Below, in pieces: positions 24,101 to 35,289 of a DNA stretch of 62,903 nucleotides. The first letter of the stretch is position 1. Each line of letters starts with the position of its first letter. The DNA comes from Gnetum montanum (taxonomy: Eukaryota > Streptophyta > Gnetopsida > Gnetales > Gnetaceae): contig MNCI01029478.1 of assembly GCA_015680685.1 (NCBI GenBank), positions 8,426 through 71,328 of the forward strand, read 5' to 3'. Below the pieces are notes generated by a model, which was given only the letters and a program-made list of their open reading frames with translations, was not told the origin of the DNA and did no database searches. The position numbers were made by a program, and so were the translations under genes.

Positions 24101-24967
24101 ACTTTTCTTATCCTTCTTTATATTACCTTTTTCTTCACTTCTTAAATAAATTTTACCTCTATTAAATTTTTTTTAAATAATTTGCTAAACTTCCTTGCGA
24201 GGAGAAATAATTATTCATCATCAATATCATCTAAGTTATTACCCTTACCTTATTTATAAGTCTTCAAGGAAATGTTCATCTTGGATGATCATTTCGTATT
24301 TGATAAGGTTTCCTTAAAGTTCATTAACCTTCATTAGGATAGTATCTCTAACCTTAAGGATGACTATCACATTTGCATGAAATCTCTTAGGGAGACTTCT
24401 CAATATTTTCATGAAAAATACTGACCAAGTTTTCTAAGCCCATGTATAATTTTGGTAACTCTAAATAAGTACTACTTTTTTATTGGTTCTTTATCCATTT
24501 CAATGTGCTTAAATTCATAGTTTAGAATTTGAGCTTGGATTTCTTAACCATGATGGTATCTTCATGTGTTAATTCAAGAAGATCCAAAATCTTCTTTTAA
24601 ATTTTTGTAAGACATAAGTCTATTGAATTCTTATACATAAAAAGCACAATACAAAAAATTCATGACTCTCACACTAGCCACATGAGCTTTTTTCTCGTCA
24701 TATGTCCAATTATTAGGACTTTAATTCTTGTATAGGAGTTTCCTACTTAAGTAGTATGAACTTTTGTAGGATATGTATACACAATCTCAACCAAAGATCA
24801 AATTTTAAAATCCATGAATTAAAGAAAGAAACTCATCCTCTTTTTCCAATAGGTATACTTAGATACATTAATATATGAAGGCTTATGGTAAGAGTGAGAA
24901 CTTGTAATAGACATGATAAAACAATACAAAAACTTTTGAAGAATGTTAGTTTAAAAATAAGAGATCC
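21135..24967 (-). pseudogene. Ty1/copia gag-pol relic (SIRE-like), minus strand
   Basis: Read on the minus strand, right to left. A Lys/Glu-rich gag segment with coiled-coil character lies at 23600-24000. The protease begins FWYLDSRC at 23170-23190, with DSG changed to DSR. Integrase core blocks at 22387-22587 read DDYFMFTWVILIKHK and FVEYCDDKDIKH, followed by the post-core block ARTLLHE-like/PKSFWGEAVSTTCYV at 22150-22335. RT remnants run to 21135, including RFHRTPQ and SYLKWFY blocks before a degraded DD region. The order gag-PR-INT-RT is diagnostic of copia. Many stops and frameshifts are present. The element is truncated after RT: no RNase H or 3' LTR is seen. Confidence 0.85.
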
Positions 24968-24979
24968 ATTTTGATACCA
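24968..24979 (-). promoter_or_regulatory. Primer-binding site of the minus-strand copia
   Basis: On the minus strand this reads TGGTATCAAAAT, complementary to the 3' end of initiator tRNA-Met, as in most plant copia elements. It follows CAATCCACA, the proposed LTR end at about 24982. Only about 24 bp of that LTR (24982-25005) remain before another element begins. Confidence 0.75.
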
Positions 24980-25005
24980 ATTGTGGATTGAAAAATATAT
25001 CCTAG

Positions 25006-25961
25006 TGATGAACTATTTATGACTTTTAAATAATATGGTACCTATGATATCACAACTATGAAATCATATGTCTACCTATAATATCATTAATATAATGTAT
25101 CTAGGCTTAGTCATATCTATAAATACCAACTACCTATTTATACCAAACAAAAACTTTTGATCTACTCTTACCTAGACTCTTGTATTTTTATTTTGTAAAG
25201 GCATAGTTAGTTTGTGGGTGCTCATAATATGGTCTTAAGTAGTTGTGCAATATCTTTATTCAATTGAAGTATACCTAGGCATCCTTCATGGATAGTAATA
25301 AAAATCAATATTATTTATGATCATTACAAGATCTTATATAACATAGATTTAGTTTCCATATGGACTTTACATTTTAGTTATCATTTACATTTTTATATCA
25401 TATACACTTTTGATGTATGTTAGTATTTGGTAAAATAAGTAAAACTAATCTTGAGTGTTAAGTACAGTTGGTTGGTAACCCAATGGTAATATCATTTAGT
25501 TTACCTAGTAATAATCTATTTAATAATTCCAATAACACTTCTATAAGCCTAGGTGGATATGGAAGACTAGGAACATATGTTTATGACTACTTAGGCCAAA
25601 TTAGATTTACTTTTTATTGTCTTCTATTTAATTACAATCAATATTCATCTTACAATGTTCTATTCTTACTACCTTAGAACCAAACAACATCATCACATCT
25701 CAAATCATATTGTAAGTTAAACCATATGCTTTAATTATTAATAACTCCAGTGAGAAGACAATGATCAACAAGACTTCTATTAACTAGATATAATTCATAG
25801 TACTTCATTGAAAGATTGCAAACTAGTCAAGTGTATGAACTTGTATGACTCATATGATCAGGTGTTAAAAACTCTCATCACTCATGCAATATCATAGCTA
25901 TGATATTGTTGTTGTGATATCGTAGGTACCCTATTATTTACAAATGATAAATAATTCATTA
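25006..25961 (+). mobile_element. LTR-like unit with 49-bp terminal inverted repeats
   Basis: The middle (25118 TATAAATA; from 25217 TGGGTGCTCATAATATGG) aligns with the R/U5 part of the Athila-like LTR at 7973-8400. Unusually, 25008-25056 and 25911-25959 are inverted copies of each other (43 of 49 positions; both contain GGTACCTA and GATATCACAAC). It interrupts the LTR remnant of the minus-strand copia. No convincing target-site duplication was seen. A TCATCA that could be the ordinary LTR end occurs at 25875-25880, so the right inverted arm may lie outside the original LTR. Confidence 0.55.
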
Positions 25962-26457
25962 TACCACATGATTAATTAAAAACTTATGCTTAAGTCAAAC
26001 AAAAGCAGGATAGAGTTTGTTACAAAATTGTGGAGGTGATACAAATGACTACTTTTCAAATAAATAAATAGATAATCAACAAGTAACTAATTGATTGACT
26101 AACCTAACTAGAAAGTCACATTACATATTATGAGTTAAAAACTAAAAAAATCATTTGAACATGCCAAAAAATAAAAAAGGATTATTGGATTCATAAAATG
26201 ACTAATGCAGGTTTTCATGTGATGCCTGTGTTGATCTTTTGGTATGTCAAATCCTTGAAAAATGGAGAATTTTCTAGTGTGCTTATGAGATCTTGCAAGT
26301 CTAAGAAAGGTGAATAAAATAATATTAATAAGACTAGGGAACGAGAATGAATTGACAAATTGGAGGACTAAGGTCCAACAAGAAAATGCAAGTATTTGAA
26401 GGAAATCACAAGAATGCAAAAAAATCTAAAATTCCAAAGAGCATGTCATAGAGACTA

Positions 26458-27214
26458 CCAAGATATCTCATTCTATTACAAGACATCTCTACTAAGAAGC
26501 TTTGGTCTTAGGCAATATGTCTCTACCAATAATAGACCTCTGAAGTTGAGGAAAGATGTCTTGGAATAGGTCAAGATGTTTCAACCAAGACATCTAAAGT
26601 AAAAGAGAGGTCTCACTTGCAAGATGGAGAAACCTAGTAAGATGTATCAAGCTCTTGAAAGAAATATAAACTACCTATTTCTAGCCATTTTTCAAATTCC
26701 AATGGACATAAGATGTTGACAAGGCTATAAAAGAAAGTGATACCTTTTTTGGAAAAATAAGCACTATTCATATGATCAAGAAATAATTGTATAAATCTTT
26801 TGAGATATTTTTTACTTCACATTCTTATCATTTGTTATATTTCTTATTATTTGTTGAGCCAAAAATCAAGGAATCAGAAGCTTATTTCATATTGTTTTGA
26901 TCTTTCCATCTCTTTTTGTAAGCCATAAGGAGTTGGACATGCTTCTTGAGAGAAGGCATCCTTTAAACTTGTTGGGACCTTAAGGGGTTGAGTGTGTTTC
27001 TAAGAGAAAACACTTCTTGTGGAGCTTAAGACTTTGTAAAAATTATGGTACTCTTGAAATCACATTTTTAAGGAAAAAATTTTAGAGGTATGCAAGGATT
27101 CTACCCTTTGACTATGAGTGTACCCAAGTTGGGGAATCACGTACATTTGTTGTAGAGGAATTGGGTCTCATTTTTGGAACTTATTCAACTCTCCTTCTAA
27201 GGTCTCAATCCTCA
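26458..27214 (+). mobile_element. 5' LTR region of the plus-strand copia
   Basis: The LTR is taken to end at CAATCCTCA (27214), just before a primer-binding site. Its left end is unclear and could be as far left as ~26000. It holds a cluster of AAGACATCTC / AGATGTCTT-type motifs (26458-26645), then a TATA box TATAAAAG (26725-26732), then a long R/U5. Nothing else was recognised in 25962-26457. Confidence 0.55.
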
Positions 27215-27216
27215 AG

Positions 27217-27228
27217 TAGTATTAGAGG
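27217..27228 (+). promoter_or_regulatory. Mutated primer-binding site (copia)
   Basis: TAGTATTAGAGG corresponds to the initiator-Met tRNA site TGGTATCAGAGC with a few transitions. It lies two bases after the proposed LTR end and ~40 bp before the gag start. Confidence 0.6.
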
Positions 27229-27269
27229 AAGGTACTCGTAGATTGAGTTGAACAAGTTAGGAGTAAACT

Positions 27270-28610
27270 ATGAAGGAAACATCTTACGACAAGCCACTAA
27301 TGTTCGATGGGATTACCTTCCAATACTAGAAAACATAGATGTAAGGATTCTTTGAATCCGTGGAGTTTAAAGTATGGAAGTTAATCATGGAAGAATACAC
27401 TCATCATGTTTATAGCTCTACAAGCATTGCACTACCAAGAGTAAAGTGTTCTAATGATGAAAAAAATAAGTTTATGTTTGATTCAAAGGCTAGGAATTGT
27501 CTATATTGTGATCTTAGCAAGCCTAAATTTAATAAAATAGCTAGATGTAAAACTGCTAAAGAAATTTGGAAAGTTTTAGAAGCTACTTATGAGGGAACAT
27601 TAGTGGTGAAACAATCCAAACTCCTAGTCTTGCAATTTGAATATGATAAGTTGAAAATGAAAGAAGGTAAAAGAATCAAATATTCTTTTTCTAGGGCTAA
27701 TGATCTTGTAGTAGAAATTAGAGGCGTAGGAACAAAGTCACCTAAGAGTGAAATCATCATTAAAATGATTAGAACTCTGCTCCTTGAATTTAGATCCAAA
27801 ATCACTACCATGGAAGAAATTAGAGACTTCTCCATTCTCAAATTTGAAGAATTAAAAAGTGCACTTATAGCATATGAAATGAATCTTATCAATGAAGTTG
27901 CTATCAAGAAGAAACCCATTTCACTTAAGAGATCTTGAAAAGATAAGAAGATATCTAATTGTGATGCAAATAATGATGATGAACTACGTCTTCTAACAAA
28001 AAGAGTAAAAAGGCTTCTAGAAATGAAAGAAAAAAGCTTCAATTAATTGGATAGCAAAGGTAAAGTAAAAGATAAACTATTTAAAATTTCTAATCTTGAT
28101 ATTTCTTATATAGAATGTTGGATATGTGGCAGAAGAGGCCATATGGCCTCTAAATATCCCAATGCTTTCAGGTTGCAAAAGAAAGAATCTATTACAAAAA
28201 GGAGAACAAGGAACCTCTATACAAGTTATGATTATGAAGAAGAAACTAATGATACTCCCAAAGATTCACATCTTTTGTGCATAGCTTTGGCAAATCAAAA
28301 ACCCATTAATGATCTAATTTGTGATGATGAAACTAAAGAAGATGAGAATACATTAGAAGAAAGGTATCAATTACTTTGTAATGAGATCATTTCTTTTTAA
28401 AATTTATTCATTAAAATGAAAAAGATGTTACATAATGAGGAGGTAGAAATAGTTAAACTTTATATTGATTGCTTTGATCTTTGGAAGGAGAAGTTAGACC
28501 TAAAGGTTGAGGTTCAAAAGCTAATACTGTCTCTTGAGCAGAGTAACAAGAAATTATCAGATCTAAAACTTAGCAATGAAAAACTCAATAAATACAAGAA
28601 GATGACTTAA
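27270..28610 (+). pseudogene. Copia gag with zinc knuckle and coiled coil (SIRE-like)
   Basis: From ATG 27270 the reading stays in a single frame to 28610, interrupted by in-frame stops (three within the first 70 nt of the FDGITFQYWK-type N-terminus, then at 27936, 28044 and 28398). Residues resembling KIARCKTAKEIWKVLEATYEG and LLVLQFEYDKLKMKEG are standard copia Gag (UBN2). The zinc knuckle CWICGRRGHMASKY has its last Cys replaced by Tyr. A leucine-, lysine- and glutamate-rich segment (28416-28610, KLSDLKLSNEKL) predicts a coiled coil, as seen in long SIRE-lineage Gag proteins. Confidence 0.88.
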
Positions 28611-31517
28611 GACTTAAATCCAAGACATCCTCACATCAAAGCATCATTAGGTTTAATTGATGAGGAAATACTTACCTAGGTTTGGATATCTAGCTAAAAT
28701 GAGGGAAATGGTTTGTTTTTATTATGGTAAAACTAGATATATTCAATATTTTTGTTATTTTTGGTTGAAACACTATAATTAGGCTTTTCCAAAACAACCC
28801 AAAAAGGTATGTTTTAGGAAATGAAAGTCTGGAAACCTAAGGAGAAGAAATTTGAAAAATGGATGTTTGCTCAAGTTACTCTTTGTATTGTTAAAATAAG
28901 CACCTAGTATATTGATAGTAGATGTTCTAGACATATGACAGGTGACAAATCTCAATTCATACAATTTTTAAAACACAAGTATGCAATAGTCATCTTTGAA
29001 GATGATGTAGAAGCTCAAATTAAAGATATTAGTACTACTAGAGGTAAGAATCAACCTTTTGTTAAACAATTATTTTATGTTGAAGGTCTTAAACATAATC
29101 TTGTTAGTATAAGTTAGTTTTGTAATTCAAACATTGATGTTACCTTTTTCAACGATTTATTTAGAGTAAGAGATCCTTAATCTGGAAACGTTATTATAGA
29201 AGAAAATAAAAAAGGAAATGTTTATAGTACTTATTTAGGAGATGTTTCTAATCTTGAATCCAAGTGCATGATTAGAAATACAAGTGATGTTCATATTTGG
29301 CATAGAAAATTAGGCCAAATTAACAAATACATTCTTCAAACTAGTATTCTAAAGATATGATTTGGGGGCTACCCAAACTCAAGGATTTTTCTTAAATAAT
29401 TATGATACTTTTAAAAAAGGAAAATAGAAAAGGGTAAGGTTTAGTAAGAAGAATTGCATCTCTACCTCATGTTCTTTAGAATTTCTTCATATGGATTTGG
29501 TTGCTCCCTCTCAAACTCTTAGTTTGGAAAAGAAAAGATATTATTTAGCCATTATTAATGATTTTTCTCACTTTACATGGATCACTTTTTTACATCATAA
29601 AGATGAAAATTTTTTAGCATTTTATGAGAATTTGTAACACGCTACATAATGAAAAGGGATATGCTATCAAAACAAGAAGTGACAATGGAGGAAAATTCAA
29701 GAATTTCAAATTTGAAGAATATTATTAGTTAAATGATATGCTACATCAATTTTCTACTCCCAAGACTCCTCAGTAAAATGGAGTTCAAATATTAAAAAAA
29801 AAATAGAATTCTAAATGAAATGGGTAGAACCATTTTGAATGATAGAAACATCCCATATCACTTTTAGGTTGAAGTAATCAATACAACATGCTACATCTCC
29901 AAAAGAGTTTTGGTAAGAAGATCCATCACCAAAACTCCATATGAACTTTGGATTGGTAAAAAGTGTTGAGTTAGTTTCTTTCATGTTTTTGGTGCAAAAT
30001 ACTATATTTTGAATGAAAAAGATATTTTGAGAAATTTTGACTTCAAAACCAATAAGGGAATTTTTCTAGGATACTCTACAGTTAGTAGGGTATACAGGGT
30101 GTTTAACAAAATAACTAATACTGTGGAGGAAACTATAAATGTGAAAATAGATGATAGTGATGATTCAAATTTGCACTCTAATGATGCAAATATTCCTATT
30201 TACAAAATCTCTAGCACTTTCCATATATAAACTGAAAAATATTTTGAAATGGAAAGTGAACATGAAGATGCTATTGTAGCTCAACTCAAAATTCCTAGAC
30301 TCTAAAGTTCATATTTCCTTAATAATGTTATTGGACAAGTAGAAGAAGGAATGAAAACCAAGATTCAAACAAAAGAGATGTGTGCCTATGCTACCTATCT
30401 TTCACAAATTGAGCCCAAAAACATTAGAGAGACAAAAAAGGAGGAAGTATGAATTTCATCTATGTAAGAAGAGTTAAATAAATTTATTAGAAATGATTTA
30501 TGGGCACTAACTTCTAAACCTAATAAAAAGAAAATTATTGGAACAAAATGGATGTTTAGGAACAAGATAGGTGAAAATGAAGACATTGTCAGAAATAAGG
30601 TCATATTAGTTGCTAAATATTAGAATTAGCAAGAGGGAATTAATTTTGATGAAACATTTTCTCCTGTAGCTAGGCTTGAGTCAATCAGACTCATTCTAGC
30701 TTATGAAACTATCAAAGGAAAATAATTATGTCAAATGGATGTCAAAAGTGCATTTTTGAATGACACCATTCAAGAGGAAGTGTATGTTGAAAAACCTAAG
30801 GGATTTATAGATCATGTCCATCCAGATTATGTCTTTAAACTAAAAAGAACACTCTATGGACCCAAAAAATCCCTTAGAGCTTTGTATGATAGACTCTCAT
30901 GACATTTCATATTTAATGATCTTGAAAGAGGTAGGGTTGATGTAACTTTGTTTCTAAAATGAGATGTTTTTAGATCTTATGCCAATAGAATTTGAAATGA
31001 GTATGATAACAGAACTAAACAACTTGCTTGGATTTCAAGTTAGTTAAACCAAAGATGGGACCTTTATTTATCAAATAAAATACATCAAATATTTATTAAA
31101 AAAAAATTCAATTTGGCTAAAGTGAAAGCTAAGGAAACACCATTGACTATGCACTTTAAGTTAAGCAAACATGATCAAGGAAAATTATTTGATCTCAGGC
31201 TCTCTATAGGTATGATTGGTGGTCTACTATATCTAACTATTAGCAAATTTGGTATTTCTCTAAGTGTTGGTATTTATGCCAAGAATCAACCTAATCCTAA
31301 AGAATCTCATTTAAAAATTGTTACAAGAACTTTTCATTATCTAAAATGTACTACTAATTGGAGACTTTGGTATCCAAAGGACTCAACACTTGATCTTACT
31401 GGGTATTGTGGTGCATATTGGTTAGGTTATACATATGATCATCGAAGCATAATTGGAAACTACTTCTTTTTTGGAAAGAGTATAGTCTCTTGGAAAACTA
31501 AGAAGCAAACCTCTTGA
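28611..31517 (+). pseudogene. Copia pol relic: PR, INT, RT, RNase H
   Basis: The protease YIDSRCSRHMTGD (28908-28946) has DSG mutated to DSR and the preceding Trp codon turned to TAG (28905). GAG-pre-integrase is at 29240-29340. The integrase core follows (LEFLHMDLVAPSQ, then DFSHFTWITFLHHK, SDNGGKF, and PQ-stop-NGV at 29774). RT is at 30480-31000 (ALTSKPNKKKIIGTKW-like, QMDVKSAFLN, KGFIDHVHP). RNase H is at 31113-31517 (IGGLLYLTISKFGIS, DHRSIIGNYFFFG, SWKTKKQTS). The YVDD region is deleted or lost between RT blocks. The frame is terminated by the TGA supplied by the LTR that follows, so the end of RNase H and the 3' LTR are missing. Confidence 0.88.
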
Positions 31518-32340
31518 TGAGTAGTGGGTATACCCTATGCCCAACCATATGAATCACGAGTATTCACTAAGAGATCTAGTTGAATTCTGTAGATTTTAGC
31601 TTTCTAGGTGCACTAGGTCTAGGACATGATCGTTGCCTTCTCAATTTCACTTATGAAGTGCAAGTGTATGGTTAAGTGTAAATGAGCTGTATGATTTTTA
31701 TCATTTTCTATTTATTTCTTAAATCACCAAAGTGTTAGAAAATAAAGTAATTTAAATGTTTAACTAGCTTAATAACTAACTAATCCCTCAACTAATCCTA
31801 GCATAAGCATCCATTTCCATTTGCTGTACACATCTTGAACAATGTCACAACGTTATTGGATTACCAAATGTTAACATATGCTTGAAATGGTTGTACTTAT
31901 GTGTTTTAATTAATCACTATTTAACTAAATAATCCAATGCATCAAAGTAAATTACTCAAATAATAAATGCATTTAAAGTAAACATTAATTTATTTCCAAA
32001 TGCTGCAAGGTTTGTGAAGAAAGCTCATCTTTATTGTCGGTCACATCAAGGTGCTAAAGTACGTCAATGTTTAAATAAAGATCCATGCACTTCTCACTCC
32101 TATTGTGGGCACTTAGGAAATATTATAACTGTCAAATGAACAAAATGCAAGAGCTTCACTAAGAGACTAGCTATGGAATGCCATAAATACAGCTAGTGAG
32201 CACATATTTATAGCCAAAGAGGCACACTACACCAATAGAGAGGCACAACTACATTGCATGGTACACTGTAGCCCCATTGCAACCCTATACAACATCACAC
32301 AGTACATCATGGCTACCGACCCTACAGGCACATTTCATCA
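31513..32340 (-). mobile_element. Solo LTR, Athila-like family (828 bp)
   Basis: Bounded by TGATGAGT (31513) and TTCATCA (32340), that is TGATGA...TCATCA when read on the minus strand. It aligns with 52978-53806 over most of its length (for example AATAAAGATCCATGCACTT, TCCTATTGTGGGCACTTAG, CATATGAAT). The minus-strand TATA is at about 32204-32213. No polypurine tract or internal sequence of this family lies on either side, so it is a solo LTR or recombination product. No 5-bp target duplication was found. Confidence 0.7.
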
Positions 32341-32499
32341 TAGTGAACACCAGACTTCATGGTCTAACACCACCAAGGCTGTGACTATGCTCCCACTACA
32401 CCTATTGTACACTGTGTATACCTTTGTGAATTAGCTACACCCCCTCTTTTGGGGTGGTGCATTTTCTTACTCAAACTCTCTTTTTGTCTTATTATAGCA

Positions 32500-32794
32500 T
32501 TTACTTTGCATTATCAATTGTTTGATTGTGTCTACTGTCCCAGTTATGTGCTTTGATATGTTTCTATTGTTGCACATCCCACGTTTTCTTTCATTTCAAC
32601 CATCACATGTTACATTTCAAAGTTATTGCTCACAAAAGGTTATTTAACACTTGTAAGTCCCTGTCTGATCGACCAAACCGTTCAGGGCACCTTGTTTCCA
32701 TTTTCTCCAACATGGCCCTAGCATGGATTCAGGGTTAGGTTGTACACCTGATAACTTCTTAGTGTTCTAGCCATTGATGTTTTCGGATGCCACA
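32500..32794 (+). mobile_element. Relict Tat/Ogre-like LTR end
   Basis: 32643-32794 aligns with the end of the left-hand Tat LTR (4895-5045): TGTAAGTCCCTGTCTGATCG, CCGTTCAGGGCACC, TTCTCCAACATGGCCCTAGC, and the terminal GTTTTC...ACA. The two copies are roughly 25-30% diverged. 32341-32500 is not assigned. Confidence 0.65.
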
Positions 32795-33176
32795 AATAGT
32801 AAATCAAGATATTATGAAAAGATTGTTAATTTACTAAAAAATAAGAAAACTATCTATCTTCAATTATCTAAGAGAATATTACATCAAGATTTCCAAAACT
32901 CATAAAACATCCAATACCTCTCAAAACACTCAAATGATATTGCAGAGCATGAGGCTTTACAACCACATAATGGTTGTTCTCAGTGCAAGATACAACTAAT
33001 GAAGAATCTTTGTTTACATTCCTAATGAATGCATAGGAATTTAATTCAAAAACTTTTTCAATTTTTGGAGCATTAGGACTACCTCTCTAAAGACCTTAGC
33101 TTGATGTTTCCTTCACCTGCATAGTTTCCACATCTTTATTCATAGCTACCTTGTGAAGTGGGCATTCCCATTGCTT

Positions 33177-34032
33177 CTATTCACATTCGTCACCCTTGAA
33201 GCATTGAATCTTAAATAAGCTACCACCTTGACCCTTGCCTCCCTTACCTTGGTTGTTCTTAGCTATATCCTTATCAGAAACCTTCTTTACCTTCTTGTTA
33301 TGGCTATCATTCTTTTCTTCAAATTTGTATTTGAATCCCTTCTTAGATTTAGATACCTTCTTCTTCCCTTTGAAAGTTTGTTTGCTCTTGTTTCCAAATC
33401 TACTTAATTTCTTTTCATCCTTGAATATCAAATCATAAGCCTCATTAAGAGTTTTTTTCTCATGAAAAAAAATTATAGATATGCCATTTTAAGATCTTCT
33501 AAAAAGGTGAAAGTGTGTTTATACTCTTCCTAGTTCACTTTAGCTTGATGAAATAGATCAGAAAATTTGATATAGAATTCTTTGACATCCTTGTCATCTT
33601 GCCAATGGAATTTCAACTTTAAAATGGTCTCTTATCTTTGATAAGACTATTTAAATTTTCTTTTTAACTTGTACTTCATTAGATTCCAGTCTCTAATGGG
33701 TTGACGATTTTATTTTTTATAACCTTGAAACTCATTTTCCCACAAAGTGGAAGCCATACCTTCTAATGTGGATTCAACATAGGTACCTTCAAATTATTTA
33801 GTATCTCTTCCAACTCAAAGTCCTTGTCAAGTACATTCAACTAACCTAAAATAGCATTGGTACCATCTATACCATTGAAGGTCTTCAACTCAATGTACAT
33901 AAGTGTGATAGCATTACAAAATGCTCTTGTAAGCCTTGCCTTATCTTCACCATTAAACTTGTCTAGAGAAGAAGTAGTTACCACTATTGGAGTTTTAGGA
34001 ATTCTCATATGAGGAATAGGATTCACTCCCAT
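33177..34032 (-). pseudogene. Gag-like remnant of the LARD-like element
   Basis: Two open pieces are separated by stops. 33841-34032 includes DKARLTRAFCNAITLMYIEL, and 33177-33431 is very Lys-rich (KQTFKGKKKVSKSKKGFKYK), ending in IQCFKGDECE and a nearby ECPLHK, which resembles a degraded zinc-binding end of Gag. The precise family is not recognised. Confidence 0.5.
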
Positions 34033-34324
34033 TGAAAACCTTAGCTAATGAGTTTTGACACTTCCATAGCTAGATTTTCCTTCCTGATCATCCATTCCTT
34101 CTTCATCTAAACATGCATGTTGATCATCCCTACATGTCTGAATTTGACTAGGACTAGTATTTCTATCGACCGTTGTGCTAATTTCATCCAACAAAGCAAC
34201 CATCATCTAGAAGGTGTACCTCATGCTTTCTGTTACTCTATTTAGAATTTGCACCCTTTTCTTCTTAGGCAGCATTTGAAATTGACAAATTTTTTAACGA
34301 AAACTAAGTAAAAATTAACACAAA

Positions 34325-34336
34325 GCTCTAATATTA
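34325..34336 (-). promoter_or_regulatory. Degraded primer-binding site
   Basis: The + strand GCTCTAATATTA corresponds to GCTCTGATACCA, the complement of the initiator-Met tRNA site, with three changes. It sits between the gag remnant and the proposed 5' LTR. Confidence 0.45.
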
Positions 34337-34930
34337 ATAATTAGTTAGAGTAGGTTAACTTTGATCTTAAATCACATTCCAATACTAAATCTAGATATTA
34401 TGAAAAATAATTTACTAGAAAACAAGAAAACTTCCTATCTTTAATTATTCAAGAAAAGATTACATCAAGATTCCCAAGACTCATAAAACATCCAAAACCT
34501 CTCAAAATACTCAAATGATACTACATATCATGAGGCTTTACAATCACACAATGGTTTTTCTCAATGCAAGAAATAACTCATAGAGAATCTCTTCCACAAC
34601 TTGGGACTTAGATATCAACTTACATTCAATACTAGAACATACCATCGAACGCATAACACAATTGATTGTGAAGCTATAGCACCTATGTATTCCCTTAGTG
34701 TACTCTCTCACAATCCTGCCCAAGCTCAACACATGAACTTACATGAATTTTTTTCTTTCTATCTCTCTCTACCATGTACAAGAATGAAACACAAACCATT
34801 TTAATAAGAAAAAAAAATTCTAAAAACCTTTTTCAAGCTCACGTCAGAGTTCTCACACTATTTTCATCTTTTTGGATCTTCTCTTGGTTGTTTCCTGAAT
34901 TGGAATGGAAAATTCTAGAAGTTTCCCCGA

Positions 34931-35219
34931 TTATATAGCTCATCTTCTTTCTATTTACAACATTTACAATAGACATCTCCTAAGTATGGGAGATGTCTCC
35001 TATGTGGGTAAGATGTCTCCTCCTAGATGAGATGTCTTTTCCTAAGATGTCTCCTATAGTTTAGAAGATATCTCTTCTTGAAACATCTCTTATCTAATGA
35101 GAGACATTTCCTATGAAGATTCATCTCTTGACAAAGACATCTCTTGCATATTCCAAACGTCTCCAATGAAGTCTCAACTCCTAGATAAGACATCTCCTTA
35201 ACCTCTAAGATGTCTCCAT
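34931..35219 (-). promoter_or_regulatory. LTR promoter with AGATGTCTC motif array
   Basis: On the minus strand a TATATAA box (34937-34931) is preceded by about ten near-copies of GAGATGTCTC or its reverse complement GAGACATCTC within 34971-35219, spaced 15-30 bp apart. The placement is that of a U3 enhancer. Confidence 0.65.
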
Positions 35220-35289
35220 GGAGACCAAAACTTGCAAAAACACATATGCAGGGGCTCAACAAGGGAATTGAAAGAGGTGTTCCTACACC

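Noticed and set aside
27587-28042. 151-codon minus-strand frame
   Set aside because: It is antisense to a clear copia gag with conserved motifs.
31513-32340. Treating 31513-32340 as the 3' LTR of the plus-strand copia
   Set aside because: It is in the opposite orientation, belongs to the Athila-like LTR family, and cuts the copia RNase H mid-domain.
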